From Methylotenera_A sp046598525 (GTDB taxonomy: Bacteria; Pseudomonadota; Gammaproteobacteria; Burkholderiales; Methylophilaceae), in assembly GCA_046598525.1 (NCBI GenBank), contig JBKJIJ010000006.1, positions 62,001 through 126,000 on the forward strand: DNA of 64,000 nt, in the 5' to 3' direction. A program made the position numbers and the translations under genes. Positions 35,395 through 44,374 of the stretch are shown here, in pieces (position 1 is the stretch's first letter; every line of letters begins with the position of its first letter). A model generated the notes under the pieces. It saw only the letters and a list, made by a program, of their open reading frames with translations, did no database searches and was not told the DNA's origin.

Positions 35395-36963
35395 ATGGAT
35401 AAAATGCGCCGAAATTTGATGATAGCCACATTAGCCACCGCCGCTGCTGGTGTGTTTGGATTGGGTGTTGCGCGCCAAAAAGTGGTAAATAAAACCAGCC
35501 CCGCCGCAAACGCAAGGCTGGGTATTAATCTAACAGGCGTAGCTTACTGGGCTAGCGAATTTCCATTTGTGGATTTATTTAAGCAATCTGGCGATTGGTT
35601 TGTTGAAGGCAAACAACATACTTTTGAGCTAGATGCCGATGGCTGGATAACGCAGTTACCGCTTGGTATGGTTGCTAGCACAATGGTTAGCGTGTTTGAG
35701 GGTGAGCATTTTCCCAGTGGCGATTATGTGATTTTGTATGATGGTGAGGGCGTCATTAAGGTGCCTAATCATTTACATAAATCCGCGCAAGCAGGGCGCC
35801 TAGTAGTGAATGTAAATGCCAAAAAAGGCCATTTTAGGCTGGAAATTAGCCAAATAAATCCGCAAAATTACATTAAAAATATCCGTATTGTGCCTATAGC
35901 GCATGAAAAAACTTATCTGCAGAACCGCTGGAACCCAGCCTTTTTAGCGCGTTGGCAAGGTGTGGCTTGCTTACGGTTTATGGATTTTATGCAAACCAAT
36001 AATTCGCCCATAGCCGTTTGGGCAGACCGCGCCAAGCCAACAGATGCACGGTTTGGCAAAGGTGTGCCTTTAGAGTGGATGGTCGATTTAGCTAATATAC
36101 TCAATTGTGATGCTTGGTTTTGCATGCCACACAAGGCCAATGACGACTATATAAAACAATCTGCCCAATATGTAAAAGACCATTTAAAGCCACACTTGCG
36201 CGCATGGGTAGAGCATTCAAACGAAGTATGGAATGGCGGATTTCAGCAACATCACGATTCTGCTAAAGCGGGCATGCAGCTTAAATTTTCAGATAAGCCG
36301 TGGGAAGCGGCGCTTAGGTATCATGCGTATCGTTCTGTGCAAATTTTTAAAATTTGGACCGATACTTTTCAAGGTAATGAGCGCCTAGTCAGAGTGCTGG
36401 CTTCACAAGCGGCTACTGCCTACGCATCTGAGCAAATAGTCAGCTTTCAAAACGCGGCCAGCCATGCCGATGTGCTGGCCATTGCGCCTTATGTTTCGTT
36501 TATGATTGGGCCCACCGATAATAATGGCCTAAACGACAAAACCGTTAGCCAATGGAATCTTGATCAGCTATTTGAACATCTGAATAAATTTGCGCTGCCA
36601 GAATCAATTCAATGGGTAAAAAATAGTAAAAAAATAGCCGATGCGCATGGCCTAAAATTAGTGGCTTATGAGGCAGGCCAGCATTTAGTGGGCGTGGGTG
36701 GCGGTGAGAATAATGAAAAGCTCAATGATTTATTTTATAAAGCCAATGCCGATGCGCGCATGGGCGAAATTTATAGCAAAAGTTTAATGGCTTGGCAGCA
36801 ATTAGGTGGCGATTTAACCTGCAGCTATTACAGCGTGGGCGCATGGTCTAAATGGGGCAGTTGGGGCTTGTTGCAGCGGTTTGATGATGTACCAGCAAAC
36901 TCACCTAAATTTTCGGCCAACATCAAATGGGCCATTTCACGCGGGCAAAAAATGTGGCTTTAG
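35395..36963 (+). CDS. Secreted glycosidase-like protein, often annotated as cellulose-binding
   Basis: The 522-residue protein has an N-terminal export signal (MRRNLMIATLATAAAGVFGLG) with a double Arg but not a strict Tat motif. An N-terminal beta-rich region (about 40-170) precedes a TIM-barrel-like part. There WVEHSNEVWNGGF places a Glu as in glycoside hydrolases of clan A, and LVAYEAGQHLVG carries a possible second acidic residue. I recall similar proteins labelled cellulose-binding in Betaproteobacteria, without proven activity. It is tightly coupled to mtnA (two-base gap), an odd partner for a cytoplasmic salvage enzyme. Confidence 0.6.
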   Translation: MDKMRRNLMIATLATAAAGVFGLGVARQKVVNKTSPAANARLGINLTGVAYWASEFPFVDLFKQSGDWFVEGKQHTFELDADGWITQLPLGMVASTMVSVFEGEHFPSGDYVILYDGEGVIKVPNHLHKSAQAGRLVVNVNAKKGHFRLEISQINPQNYIKNIRIVPIAHEKTYLQNRWNPAFLARWQGVACLRFMDFMQTNNSPIAVWADRAKPTDARFGKGVPLEWMVDLANILNCDAWFCMPHKANDDYIKQSAQYVKDHLKPHLRAWVEHSNEVWNGGFQQHHDSAKAGMQLKFSDKPWEAALRYHAYRSVQIFKIWTDTFQGNERLVRVLASQAATAYASEQIVSFQNAASHADVLAIAPYVSFMIGPTDNNGLNDKTVSQWNLDQLFEHLNKFALPESIQWVKNSKKIADAHGLKLVAYEAGQHLVGVGGGENNEKLNDLFYKANADARMGEIYSKSLMAWQQLGGDLTCSYYSVGAWSKWGSWGLLQRFDDVPANSPKFSANIKWAISRGQKMWL

Positions 36964-37031
36964 TTGTCGCAATTAATGAGCTTAGTTTTATTGCGGGCTA
37001 TCCCCGCAATCTAATCAACTTTCATCTCTGT

Positions 37032-37098
37032 AATTTTGAGCAGCGCAAAGAATCCAAGCAAGCTAACCATGATTGGATTCTTCGCTTTGCTCAGAATG
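37032..37098. repeat. Inverted-repeat element with GATTCTTCGC arms
   Basis: ATTTTGAGCAGCGCAAAGAA (37033 on) is mirrored by TTGGATTCTTCGCTTTGCTC and AGAATGACG on the right. Single arms of the same family occur at about 37905-37932 and 63972-64000. The element lies between the glycosidase-like gene and the aldolase gene. Confidence 0.7.
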
Positions 37099-37129
37099 AC
37101 GCGTTGCGTGGGTTGATGTAAAATTAACC

Positions 37130-37783
37130 ATGAAAAACCAACGTGAAAACCTATTAAACATTACCCAAAAATTAGCCCTGCTTGGCTTAAATAAAGGCAC
37201 TTCGGGTAATGCTAGTGTGAGGTGCGATGGTGGTTTTTTAGTGACGCCAAGCGGCATGGCGGTAGAGGATATGACGCCTGCCAGCATGGTGCAAATGCAA
37301 TTTGATGGCAGCTTTGAGCTGCAAAGTGATTTAAACGCTAAAAAGCCATCTTCAGAATGGCGTTTTCATCGCGATATTTTAGCCAGCTATCCAGAAATAA
37401 ATGCCGTAATTCACACCCACAGCATGTTTGCCACCACACTGGCCTGCCTGCACAAAGACATTCCGCCATTTCACTACATGATAGCCGTTGCAGGAGGTGA
37501 CACCATTCGCTGTGCGCCCTATGCGCTGTTTGGCTCACAAGCTTTATCTGACAAAGCACTAGTAGCATTAACCGACCGCAAAGCCTGCCTATTAGCCAAT
37601 CACGGCATGATTGCACTGGGTGAAGATTTGGATGATGCGCTGGCGGTAACAGTAGAAGTGGAAAATTTGTGTGAGCAATATTGGCGGATTTTGCAAGTTG
37701 ATGCTAATCCACCGTTGCTTAGTGAAGATGAAATGCGCGAAGTATTTCAGCAGTTTAAGGGGTATGGGAAGTGGGCGATATAA
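37130..37783 (+). CDS. Class II aldolase of FucA type, candidate methylthioribulose-1-phosphate aldolase
   Basis: The 217-residue protein follows FucA rather than MtnB along its length: LGLNKGTSGNASVR, PSSEWRFH (catalytic Glu), zinc ligands HTH in VIHTHSMF, FHYMIAVAGGD, CAPYALFGSQ, third zinc ligand in LLANHGMIA and KGYGKW at the end. FucA-type enzymes paired with MtnA and an MTA phosphorylase or kinase form the DHAP shunt, cleaving methylthioribulose 1-phosphate or deoxyribulose 1-phosphate to DHAP and an aldehyde. With mtnA two genes upstream on the same strand, that role is plausible; no fucose genes are near. L-fuculose-1-phosphate aldolase or MtnB remain alternatives. Confidence 0.78.
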   Translation: MKNQRENLLNITQKLALLGLNKGTSGNASVRCDGGFLVTPSGMAVEDMTPASMVQMQFDGSFELQSDLNAKKPSSEWRFHRDILASYPEINAVIHTHSMFATTLACLHKDIPPFHYMIAVAGGDTIRCAPYALFGSQALSDKALVALTDRKACLLANHGMIALGEDLDDALAVTVEVENLCEQYWRILQVDANPPLLSEDEMREVFQQFKGYGKWAI

Positions 37784-38280
37784 CCTGCCATTCCCACGAA
37801 GTGTTTTAAGCAGGCAATTTGCAAAGCAAATGCTCGCAAAGTCGGAATCCAGCGACTTACTTATATTTCGTCATTCCCGCGCAGGCGGGAATCCATTCCG
37901 ACCAGTCATTCTGAGCGAAGCGAAGAATCTAGAGTTTATCCCCTCGCCCTTTAAGGGAGAGGGTGAGGGAGAGGATAGAGCCGTAGAATTTGAAACAAGT
38001 CGCTTTCGCGCGACAGGCGAGTTTCTTTCTTTTGTTTAGCCAAAAGAAAGAAACCAAAGAAAGGCTACCCCGTTGCCGCTTCATCCTTCGGCTAAGAATA
38101 AAACATAAGCGCGCCGCAGATGGGCGGCTGCGGAACTCGCGCTTTCCGCGCTCAAACAGTCCTCGCCGCTATCCATCTGCCTCTCAAGCCGAAGGCGCGG
38201 CAAAGGGGATGAAAATCATGCAACGCAAGGATCATAGATATTGCGCTCTACGTGGATTATTTGAGTAAGTTATAGAATAA
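37784..38280. repeat. Island of stacked intergenic repeats
   Basis: About 500 bp without a credible gene hold at least four repeat types. A degenerate CATTCCCACG/CGGAATCCAG pair lies near 37790-37855. CGTCATTCCCGCGCAGGC with GGGAATCC (37869-37894) is a REP-like palindrome. TCATTCTGAGCGAAGCGAAG (from about 37905) matches the arm at 37032. CCCTTTAAGGGAGAGGGTGA lies near 37950. A longer hairpin then pairs CCCCGTTGCCGC and CCTTCGGCT (about 38070-38095) with AGCCGAAGG and GCGGCAAAGGGG (about 38183-38210), with AGTTTCTTTCTTTTG/CAAAAGAAAGAAA before it. Open frames across it are by-products. Confidence 0.7.
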
Positions 38281-38299
38281 TTAATATTATTATTAATCC

Positions 38300-39033
38300 T
38301 CACTTAATATCGTAAGGAGGGGTTTTATTGGGAATTTTTCTCCATGTTTCTAGCAATTGATTTTTCAGTTCTATAACACTCTCAGGAGAGATTGATGCTT
38401 TCCATTCTGCATCATTCTGAACGTGCCTAACTCGGCTGTTTGAGGATATTGCTTCACAATAACCAACAGTATGTTTTTCAATTGGAATCGCATTTGCTTC
38501 AAGATATTTTTTTGCATCACTAAATTTAAGTCCTTTTGTATAGCCACAATATTTTGAAGCCCGTTGATCTATATTGTTTTTTAACAAATAAGGATAATCC
38601 ATCATACCGTACTGAGAAATTGCTACATTCTCAATTTGATCAGCGTTAGCAGTAACTTCAATAAAATCTAAATGGTTTTTGTATCTTGGGCCTTTAATTC
38701 GTAGCATCAATATTTTCATACCAGGCTCAGTGTCATACTCCAAAACATCCTCTGGCCAAACGTTCTAACTCCATCGGATTTGATATCACCCAAATATTTA
38801 GGTTGACCGGTAATATCGAATATTTCAACATTGAAAGGAGTGGTGCCACCTGCCATGAAAAGATAAATAAAATTTATGCCTAACGGCATGAAGTATGGCC
38901 GTATTACGATACGACTTGTTTCATTGTTTGGCTTGGGCGATAGTACAGAAAGTGGTTCAGGTGGTGTGGTTTGACAGCCTGTTAAAGACAAAACAAATAC
39001 CGATAACAGTACGAATAGAGAAGTTTTTTTCAT
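38300..39033 (-). pseudogene. Lipoprotein gene split by a frameshift
   Basis: The upstream part (39033-38716) encodes a lipoprotein signal with lipobox LTGC (Cys19) and a beta-rich domain ending DIKSDGVRTFGQ, then runs into a false end. Another frame continues directly with EDVLEYDTEPGMKILMLRIK and about 140 further residues to 38300. The joined product of about 240 residues, with FDITGQPKYLGDI then EPGMKILML, resembles DUF2846-type envelope lipoproteins by pattern. One base gained or lost near 38750-38765 explains the split. It could be a real mutation or a sequencing error. The AT-rich base use is unlike the neighbours and hints at transfer. Confidence 0.65.
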
Positions 39034-39090
39034 ATTTTTATTTTCTTGAAAACTTTTAAGATTGTTTTAGTAATTATATTACAGTATTTT

Positions 39091-41358
39091 TTAATGTGAA
39101 ACATCTGCCACATGCAAGCCCGTATTCTGCCTAACATACAGCTCTTCCCATAATTCTTCACTACGCTTATCGCGGGTTAAAAGTGAAAACAAAATCACCA
39201 TTAAAAACCCTAATGGAATCGAAATAATACCTGGGTTTTTAAGCCTGAATAGCGGTCTTTCTAAACCTAGCATGCTAGTGCTTTGGTTTGAGTATTTGGC
39301 TAAATCTTCTTTGGCTTTTGCAATTTGTTTTTCTAAAGTGGCTATTTTGGTTTGTGCTTTTTTAGATTCGGCCAATGGGGTGTCATGGTCAATTTCGCTG
39401 CCAATCAATACTACTTGAAACGGCAGGCTATCCAGCGCTGCTATTTCAGGTTTGGCTGGTTCGGCTTTTTGGCAGAAGGTAAAGAATTCGCAAATCAAGC
39501 CTCCACTGGCTTTTGCGGCAACTGCAGGTTTACCTGCTGCGCCTTCCAGCACTATCTTGGCATCGGTCACCATTTTTTGCGGGTAGGTCATATTGGGTGA
39601 AATCAGCACTAATAAAATCGCGCTGCCAGCACCAATTAACATGCCCATCACCACGCCTGTGGTGTTGCATTTTTTCCAGTACAGCGTCAGAAATATTGCA
39701 GGTAAGTTGCTGCTAGCCGCTACGGCAAATGCCATGCCGACTAAATGAGCCACGTTTTGACCTTTGGCCAGCATGCCGATAATAATCGCCACAATGCCCA
39801 CGCCAATGCTGGCGATGCGCGCGGCTTTTATTTGTTGTTGCTGAGTCGCATTGCCTTCTTTAATCACGTTTACATATAAATCGTGCGCAATGGCGCTAGC
39901 CGAGGCCAGCACTAAACCAGCGACAACGGCGACAATCGTGGCAAAGGCGACAGCCGCCACAAAGGCCAGCATAAAGTTGCCCAGTAGAGAGTTTTCGCCA
40001 CCACCTAAATATTGTGCAAGTAGTGGCGCCGCCATATTGCCACCTTTATCAATGCCACCTATGGTTTCTGGCCCAACATGCATGGCGGCGCCAAAGCCTA
40101 AAAACAGCGTGAGTACATAAAAGCCGCCAATAATCGCCATGGCCCACACCACGCTTTTACGCGCTTCTTGCGCGTTTGGCACGGTAAAAAAGCGCATTAA
40201 AATATGTGGCAAACCGGCGGTGCCAAATACCAAGGCCATGCCTAGGCTAATCTGGTCGATTGGGTCTTTCAAAAATAAGCCGGGCTCTAAAAAGCGTTGC
40301 CCAAGCTCTTGTGCGCTCATATTGCTGGCGGCTGTACCAAGTAATTTAGCCACTTGCGCTTGAATTTTTGTGTCATCGACTACGGCTTGCAGAAAAGCGG
40401 GCAGGCTAAATCCATAAGGTAGCCAGACTAAAGTCACCAAGACTAATGAAGCAATCACCAGCAAAACCGCTTTGACGATTTGCACATAAGTGGTGGCCAC
40501 CATACCGCCAAATACCACGTAAGCCAGCATCAGGCAGCCAACCACAATCACCGAAATTTCGTAATCGATGCCAATTAAAGTTTTGACCAATACGCCGCCG
40601 CCGACCATTTGTGCGGTTAGGTAGAAAATAGATACGGTAATGGTAGAAAGCGCGGCAATAATGCGCGCTTTTTTGGGGTCGTTTCGAAACGCCAGAATAT
40701 CGCCTAGCGTATATTTGCCAATGTTGCGGCAGGGTTCGGCAATCACTAATAGCACCGCAATATAGCCCATTAAAAAGCCCACTGAATACATAAAGCCATC
40801 GTAGCCATATAAAGAGATTAGCCCAGCAATACCCAAAAATGAGGCGGCAGAAAGATAATCGCCTGCAATTGCCCAGCCGTTTTGCAAGCCTGAGATTGAA
40901 TTGCCTGCAGCGTAAAAATCGGCGGTAGATTTAACGCGCTTGCTGGCCCAATAGGTGATGTACATGGTGGCGCCAATAATGCTGCTGAACACTAAAAAGG
41001 TGAGCCAGCGATATTCACTGGCGACCGCGCCAGCGGCTAATACTGGTGTGGCTTGCAGGCTTGAAAAAATGAACAAGACTTTAGCAAAGTTTCTTTTTGT
41101 TATTAAAGTTACAAACTTCGTCATACCAGCGTAGGCTGGTATCCAGGCCAGCAACATGTTCACTGTTGTGGCAAGAATAATAAAGTTACGGTTCAAATTA
41201 ATAGTGGAAATGGACATCATCACTTTAAAGGTATTCACAGCGCTATGCACCTTGACTGGATTCCAGCCTGCGCTGGAATGACGGGTTTTGGGTGTTTTAG
41301 ATTTGGTGGTTTTGGGTAAAGCTATAGAAAGTATTTTTGTAGTTTTGACAAGATTCAT
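39091..41358 (-). CDS. actP: Acetate-permease-type sodium:solute symporter
   Basis: The protein has about 13 membrane helices with SSS-family signatures seen in ActP: YWASKRVKSTADFYAAGNS, LQNGWAIAGDYLSAASFLG, FGTAGLPHILMRFFTV and AFATIVAVVAGLVLASAS. A soluble insert with a coiled coil lies before the last helix. A DUF485 gene overlaps its start, as in the yjcH-actP pair. The full frame (755 residues) starts at ATG 41358, overlapping the DUF485 stop. A REP pair lies in the first ~80 codons. An inner start at 41124 gives a clean signal peptide (MTKFVTLITKRNFAKVLFIF, cleaving after VLA) and 677 residues, but lies in the repeat itself without a Shine-Dalgarno sequence. Substrate (acetate or another small acid) is inferred. 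Confidence 0.88.
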   Translation of the reverse strand: MNLVKTTKILSIALPKTTKSKTPKTRHSSAGWNPVKVHSAVNTFKVMMSISTINLNRNFIILATTVNMLLAWIPAYAGMTKFVTLITKRNFAKVLFIFSSLQATPVLAAGAVASEYRWLTFLVFSSIIGATMYITYWASKRVKSTADFYAAGNSISGLQNGWAIAGDYLSAASFLGIAGLISLYGYDGFMYSVGFLMGYIAVLLVIAEPCRNIGKYTLGDILAFRNDPKKARIIAALSTITVSIFYLTAQMVGGGVLVKTLIGIDYEISVIVVGCLMLAYVVFGGMVATTYVQIVKAVLLVIASLVLVTLVWLPYGFSLPAFLQAVVDDTKIQAQVAKLLGTAASNMSAQELGQRFLEPGLFLKDPIDQISLGMALVFGTAGLPHILMRFFTVPNAQEARKSVVWAMAIIGGFYVLTLFLGFGAAMHVGPETIGGIDKGGNMAAPLLAQYLGGGENSLLGNFMLAFVAAVAFATIVAVVAGLVLASASAIAHDLYVNVIKEGNATQQQQIKAARIASIGVGIVAIIIGMLAKGQNVAHLVGMAFAVAASSNLPAIFLTLYWKKCNTTGVVMGMLIGAGSAILLVLISPNMTYPQKMVTDAKIVLEGAAGKPAVAAKASGGLICEFFTFCQKAEPAKPEIAALDSLPFQVVLIGSEIDHDTPLAESKKAQTKIATLEKQIAKAKEDLAKYSNQSTSMLGLERPLFRLKNPGIISIPLGFLMVILFSLLTRDKRSEELWEELYVRQNTGLHVADVSH
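41119..41283. repeat. Inverted pair of REP sequences (REPIN-like) inside the actP 5' end
   Basis: Two 28-base REP-type sequences face each other: CGTCATACCAGCGTAGGC (from 41119) and CTGCGCTGGAATGACG (ending 41283). They differ at about four positions when one is inverted. Each is itself a small palindrome (CCAGCgtaGGCTGG type). The unit is 165 bp, a multiple of three, and is open in the actP frame, where it reads as SSAGWNPVK at one end and LLAWIPAYAGMT at the other. Confidence 0.75.
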
Positions 41359-41684
41359 GCCACGCCCTTAATATTGTGTGCATCTTCAATTAACGCTTTC
41401 GCGCGCGCATCAAATTCGCGGTTGGCGCGTTTGGCGTAAATGGCGGCAATGCACCAAGCCACAATAAATTGGCTGAGTGCAAACAACAAACCACTATTGA
41501 TAACGCCCCAAATTTTGATGGTTAAAATGGGCTGAAAATAGGCGGCGGCAATTGGCAGGCAGAAAAAATAAATCAACGCAAACAACATCATGCGCCACAA
41601 AAAGCGATTTTTATCTTTGTGTAAAGCCTGAAAACGCGGGTCTGCCTCAATGGCTTGCCAATTAATATTGCTATTTTTAATCAT
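41355..41684 (-). CDS. DUF485 inner-membrane protein, symporter partner
   Basis: The 109-residue protein has two membrane helices (about 31-50 and 64-88) with a short charged N-terminus containing WQAIEADPRFQAL. DUF485 proteins (E. coli YjcH) are encoded next to acetate/solute symporters and are thought to assist them. Its stop overlaps the actP start (ATGA), the usual arrangement of translational coupling. Confidence 0.9.
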   Translation of the reverse strand: MIKNSNINWQAIEADPRFQALHKDKNRFLWRMMLFALIYFFCLPIAAAYFQPILTIKIWGVINSGLLFALSQFIVAWCIAAIYAKRANREFDARAKALIEDAHNIKGVA

Positions 41685-41826
41685 GGTTTACCTTAAAATT
41701 TATTCTTAGCAAAGCACTAATTAAGCGTGATTTTAGGGGTGCTTTTGCTAGTTATTGTACTGGCTTTGCGGTAAAATTGTTTCCCGTCTGTACGAGCTCA
41801 TTCGTACGCTAATATTCAAGGGTTTT

Positions 41827-43458
41827 ATGACCAAATATGTATTCGTCACTGGCGGTGTAGTTTCTTCTTTAGGTAAAGGTATCGCGGCCGCCAGCCTCGG
41901 TGCAATCCTCGAATCGCGTGGCATCAAAGTCACCATGCTCAAGCTAGATCCCTATATTAACGTTGATCCCGGCACGATGTCGCCTTTTCAGCACGGCGAA
42001 GTTTTTGTGACCGATGACGGCGCCGAAACCGATTTGGATTTGGGGCATTATGAGCGTTTTATTAGCCAGCGCATGGCAAAACGCAATAGCTTTACCACAG
42101 GCCAAATTTATGAAACGGTGATTAAAAAAGAGCGTCGCGGTGAGTACTTGGGCAAAACCGTGCAGGTGATTCCGCACATTACCGATGAAATTAAAAATCA
42201 TATTAAACGCGGCGCAGAAGGCGCCGATGTGGCGATTGTGGAAGTTGGCGGCACGGTGGGCGATATTGAATCGCTGCCGTTTTTAGAAGCCATTCGCCAA
42301 ATGGGTTTTGAAGAAGGCCGCAACAATGCCTGCTATGTGCATTTAACCTTATTGCCGTGGATTCCAACCGCGGGCGAGCTTAAAACTAAACCTACGCAAC
42401 ACAGTGTAAAAGAGTTGCGCCAAATCGGTATTCAGCCGGATATTTTATTGTGCCGCGCCGAACGTGATATTCCAGAAGATGAAAAACGCAAAATTGCCCT
42501 GTTTACCAATGTGGCTTATGAGGCGGTAATTAGCGCGATTGATAGTGATTCAATCTATAAAATTCCAGGCTTATTGCACGATCAAATGATGGATGAAATT
42601 GTTTGTCACAAATTGAATATTTTGGCCAAGGCTGCCGATTTAACCGCGTGGAAAAATATTGTTACGCGCATTGAAAACCCAAAATACACCGCCAATATTG
42701 CATTTGTGGGTAAATATGTCGATTTAACCGAAAGCTATAAATCGCTGACCGAAGCCTTGATCCATGCGGGTATTCACACCGAATCAAAAGTGAAAATCCA
42801 CTATATTGATAGTGAAGAAATTGAAGCGTCTGGTACAGATGTGCTGAAAAATATGGACGCGATTTTGATTCCGGGTGGATTTGGCGTGCGTGGTACAGAA
42901 GGCAAAATCGCCGCGATTCAATACGCGCGCGTGAATAAAATCCCTTATTTAGGTATTTGTTTAGGCATGCAATTAGCGGTGATTGAGTTTGCGCGTAATG
43001 TGGCAGGCTTAGCAGGCGCCAATAGTACCGAATTTAATGCAGATGCACCGCACAAGCTGATAGGCCTGATTGATGAGTGGCAAGATGCAAATGGCAAAGT
43101 TGAAAAACGCGATGAAAATTCGGATTTGGGTGGCACTATGCGTTTAGGTGCGCAATCATGCCCAACAGTGGCTGATACATTAGCTGCCAGCATTTATGGC
43201 ACACAAGTAAGTGAGCGCCATCGCCATCGTTATGAAGTCAATAATCACTATGTAGACCAATTAAAAGCAGCCGGTTTGGTGATTTCGGCGCGTACTACAG
43301 GTGAAGATTTGTGTGAAATGATTGAATTGCCCAAAGCCACGCATCCATGGTTTGTGGCTTGCCAGTTTCACCCCGAATTCACCTCAAACCCGCGCGCAGG
43401 CCACCCGTTATTTAAAGCCTATGTGCAAGCGGCATTAGACAATAAGGCTAAAAAATAA
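41827..43458 (+). CDS. pyrG: CTP synthase
   Basis: PyrG aminates UTP to CTP using glutamine and ATP. The start is ATG 41827 (MTKYVFVTGGVVSSLGKGIA, 543 residues); the open frame upstream has no counterpart. The amidoligase domain carries LKLDPYINVDPGTMSPFQHG-type sequence, and the class I glutaminase domain carries GICLGMQ (nucleophile Cys) and FHPEFTS. A small inverted repeat, GTACGA with TCGTAC, lies about 15 bases upstream of the ATG. It heads a pyrG-kdsA-eno-ftsB cluster. Confidence 0.98.
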   Translation: MTKYVFVTGGVVSSLGKGIAAASLGAILESRGIKVTMLKLDPYINVDPGTMSPFQHGEVFVTDDGAETDLDLGHYERFISQRMAKRNSFTTGQIYETVIKKERRGEYLGKTVQVIPHITDEIKNHIKRGAEGADVAIVEVGGTVGDIESLPFLEAIRQMGFEEGRNNACYVHLTLLPWIPTAGELKTKPTQHSVKELRQIGIQPDILLCRAERDIPEDEKRKIALFTNVAYEAVISAIDSDSIYKIPGLLHDQMMDEIVCHKLNILAKAADLTAWKNIVTRIENPKYTANIAFVGKYVDLTESYKSLTEALIHAGIHTESKVKIHYIDSEEIEASGTDVLKNMDAILIPGGFGVRGTEGKIAAIQYARVNKIPYLGICLGMQLAVIEFARNVAGLAGANSTEFNADAPHKLIGLIDEWQDANGKVEKRDENSDLGGTMRLGAQSCPTVADTLAASIYGTQVSERHRHRYEVNNHYVDQLKAAGLVISARTTGEDLCEMIELPKATHPWFVACQFHPEFTSNPRAGHPLFKAYVQAALDNKAKK

Positions 43459-44298
43459 ATGAAATTATGTAATTTTGATGTAGGTCTTGATCATCCGCTA
43501 TTTTTAATTGCTGGTCCTTGCGTGATTGAATCGCGTGAGTTTGCGATTGAAACAGCAGGCAAGTTAAAAGAAATTGCCGAAAAAGTGGGGATTCCGTTTA
43601 TTTATAAATCGAGTTATGACAAAGCCAATAGAAGTTCCACCAAAACATTTCGCGGTTTTGGCATGGACGAAGGTTTGCGCATTTTAGATGAAGTACGCAG
43701 CCAAATTGGCGTACCAGTGCTAACCGATGTGCATACCACAGAGCAGGTGCCGCATGTGGCAGCGGTGGTGGATGTGTTGCAAACGCCCGCTTTTTTGTGC
43801 CGCCAGACCGATTTTATTGGGGCGGTTGCAACATGTGGCAAGCCAGTGAATATTAAAAAAGGCCAATTCTTAGCCCCGCACGATATGTTGCAAGTGGTGA
43901 ATAAAGCCAAGGAAGCCAATGGCGGCGCGGACACCATTATGGTGTGTGAGCGCGGTGCTAGCTTTGGTTATAATACCTTGATATCCGATATGCGTGGTTT
44001 GGCGATTATGCGCGAAACCAATTGCCCGGTGGTATTTGATGCCACACACTCTGTGCAACAACCAGGCGGGCAAGGCGACAAGAGCGGTGGGCATCGTGAG
44101 CATGTGCCTGTATTAGCACGTGCAGCGGTGGCTAGCGGTATTGCGGGCGTATTTATGGAAACGCACCCAGACCCATCAAAAGCCTTGTCTGATGGCCCCA
44201 ATGCGTGGCCTTTACACAAAATGGAAGACTTATTGCATTTATTGGTAGACTTGGATAAATTGGTTAAAAGAGCCGGATTCATTGAATCTACGCTATAA
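43459..44298 (+). CDS. kdsA: 3-deoxy-D-manno-octulosonate 8-phosphate synthase
   Basis: KdsA condenses phosphoenolpyruvate with arabinose 5-phosphate, the first step of Kdo synthesis for LPS. The 279-residue protein has IAGPCVIESR, YKSSYDKANRSS, FRGFGMDEGL, CGKPVNIKKGQF and THSVQQPGG. Its ATG follows the pyrG stop with no gap, so the two are translationally linked. Confidence 0.97.
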   Translation: MKLCNFDVGLDHPLFLIAGPCVIESREFAIETAGKLKEIAEKVGIPFIYKSSYDKANRSSTKTFRGFGMDEGLRILDEVRSQIGVPVLTDVHTTEQVPHVAAVVDVLQTPAFLCRQTDFIGAVATCGKPVNIKKGQFLAPHDMLQVVNKAKEANGGADTIMVCERGASFGYNTLISDMRGLAIMRETNCPVVFDATHSVQQPGGQGDKSGGHREHVPVLARAAVASGIAGVFMETHPDPSKALSDGPNAWPLHKMEDLLHLLVDLDKLVKRAGFIESTL

Positions 44299-44374
44299 AA
44301 AAAGCCGTTTTAAAAATAAAAGCTTTAAAAACTAACGTATTTTAATAATTAACGATTAAATTTTAGGATTAAAC

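Noticed and set aside
37130..37783. Methylthioribulose-1-phosphate dehydratase MtnB
   Set aside because: The sequence follows FucA through PSSEWRFH and FHYMIAVAGGD; MtnB has a different PSAET-type segment. Kept only as an alternative.
37990..38268. A 92-residue protein in the repeat island
   Set aside because: It reads through palindromic repeats, is Arg-rich without domain character and has no ribosome-binding site.
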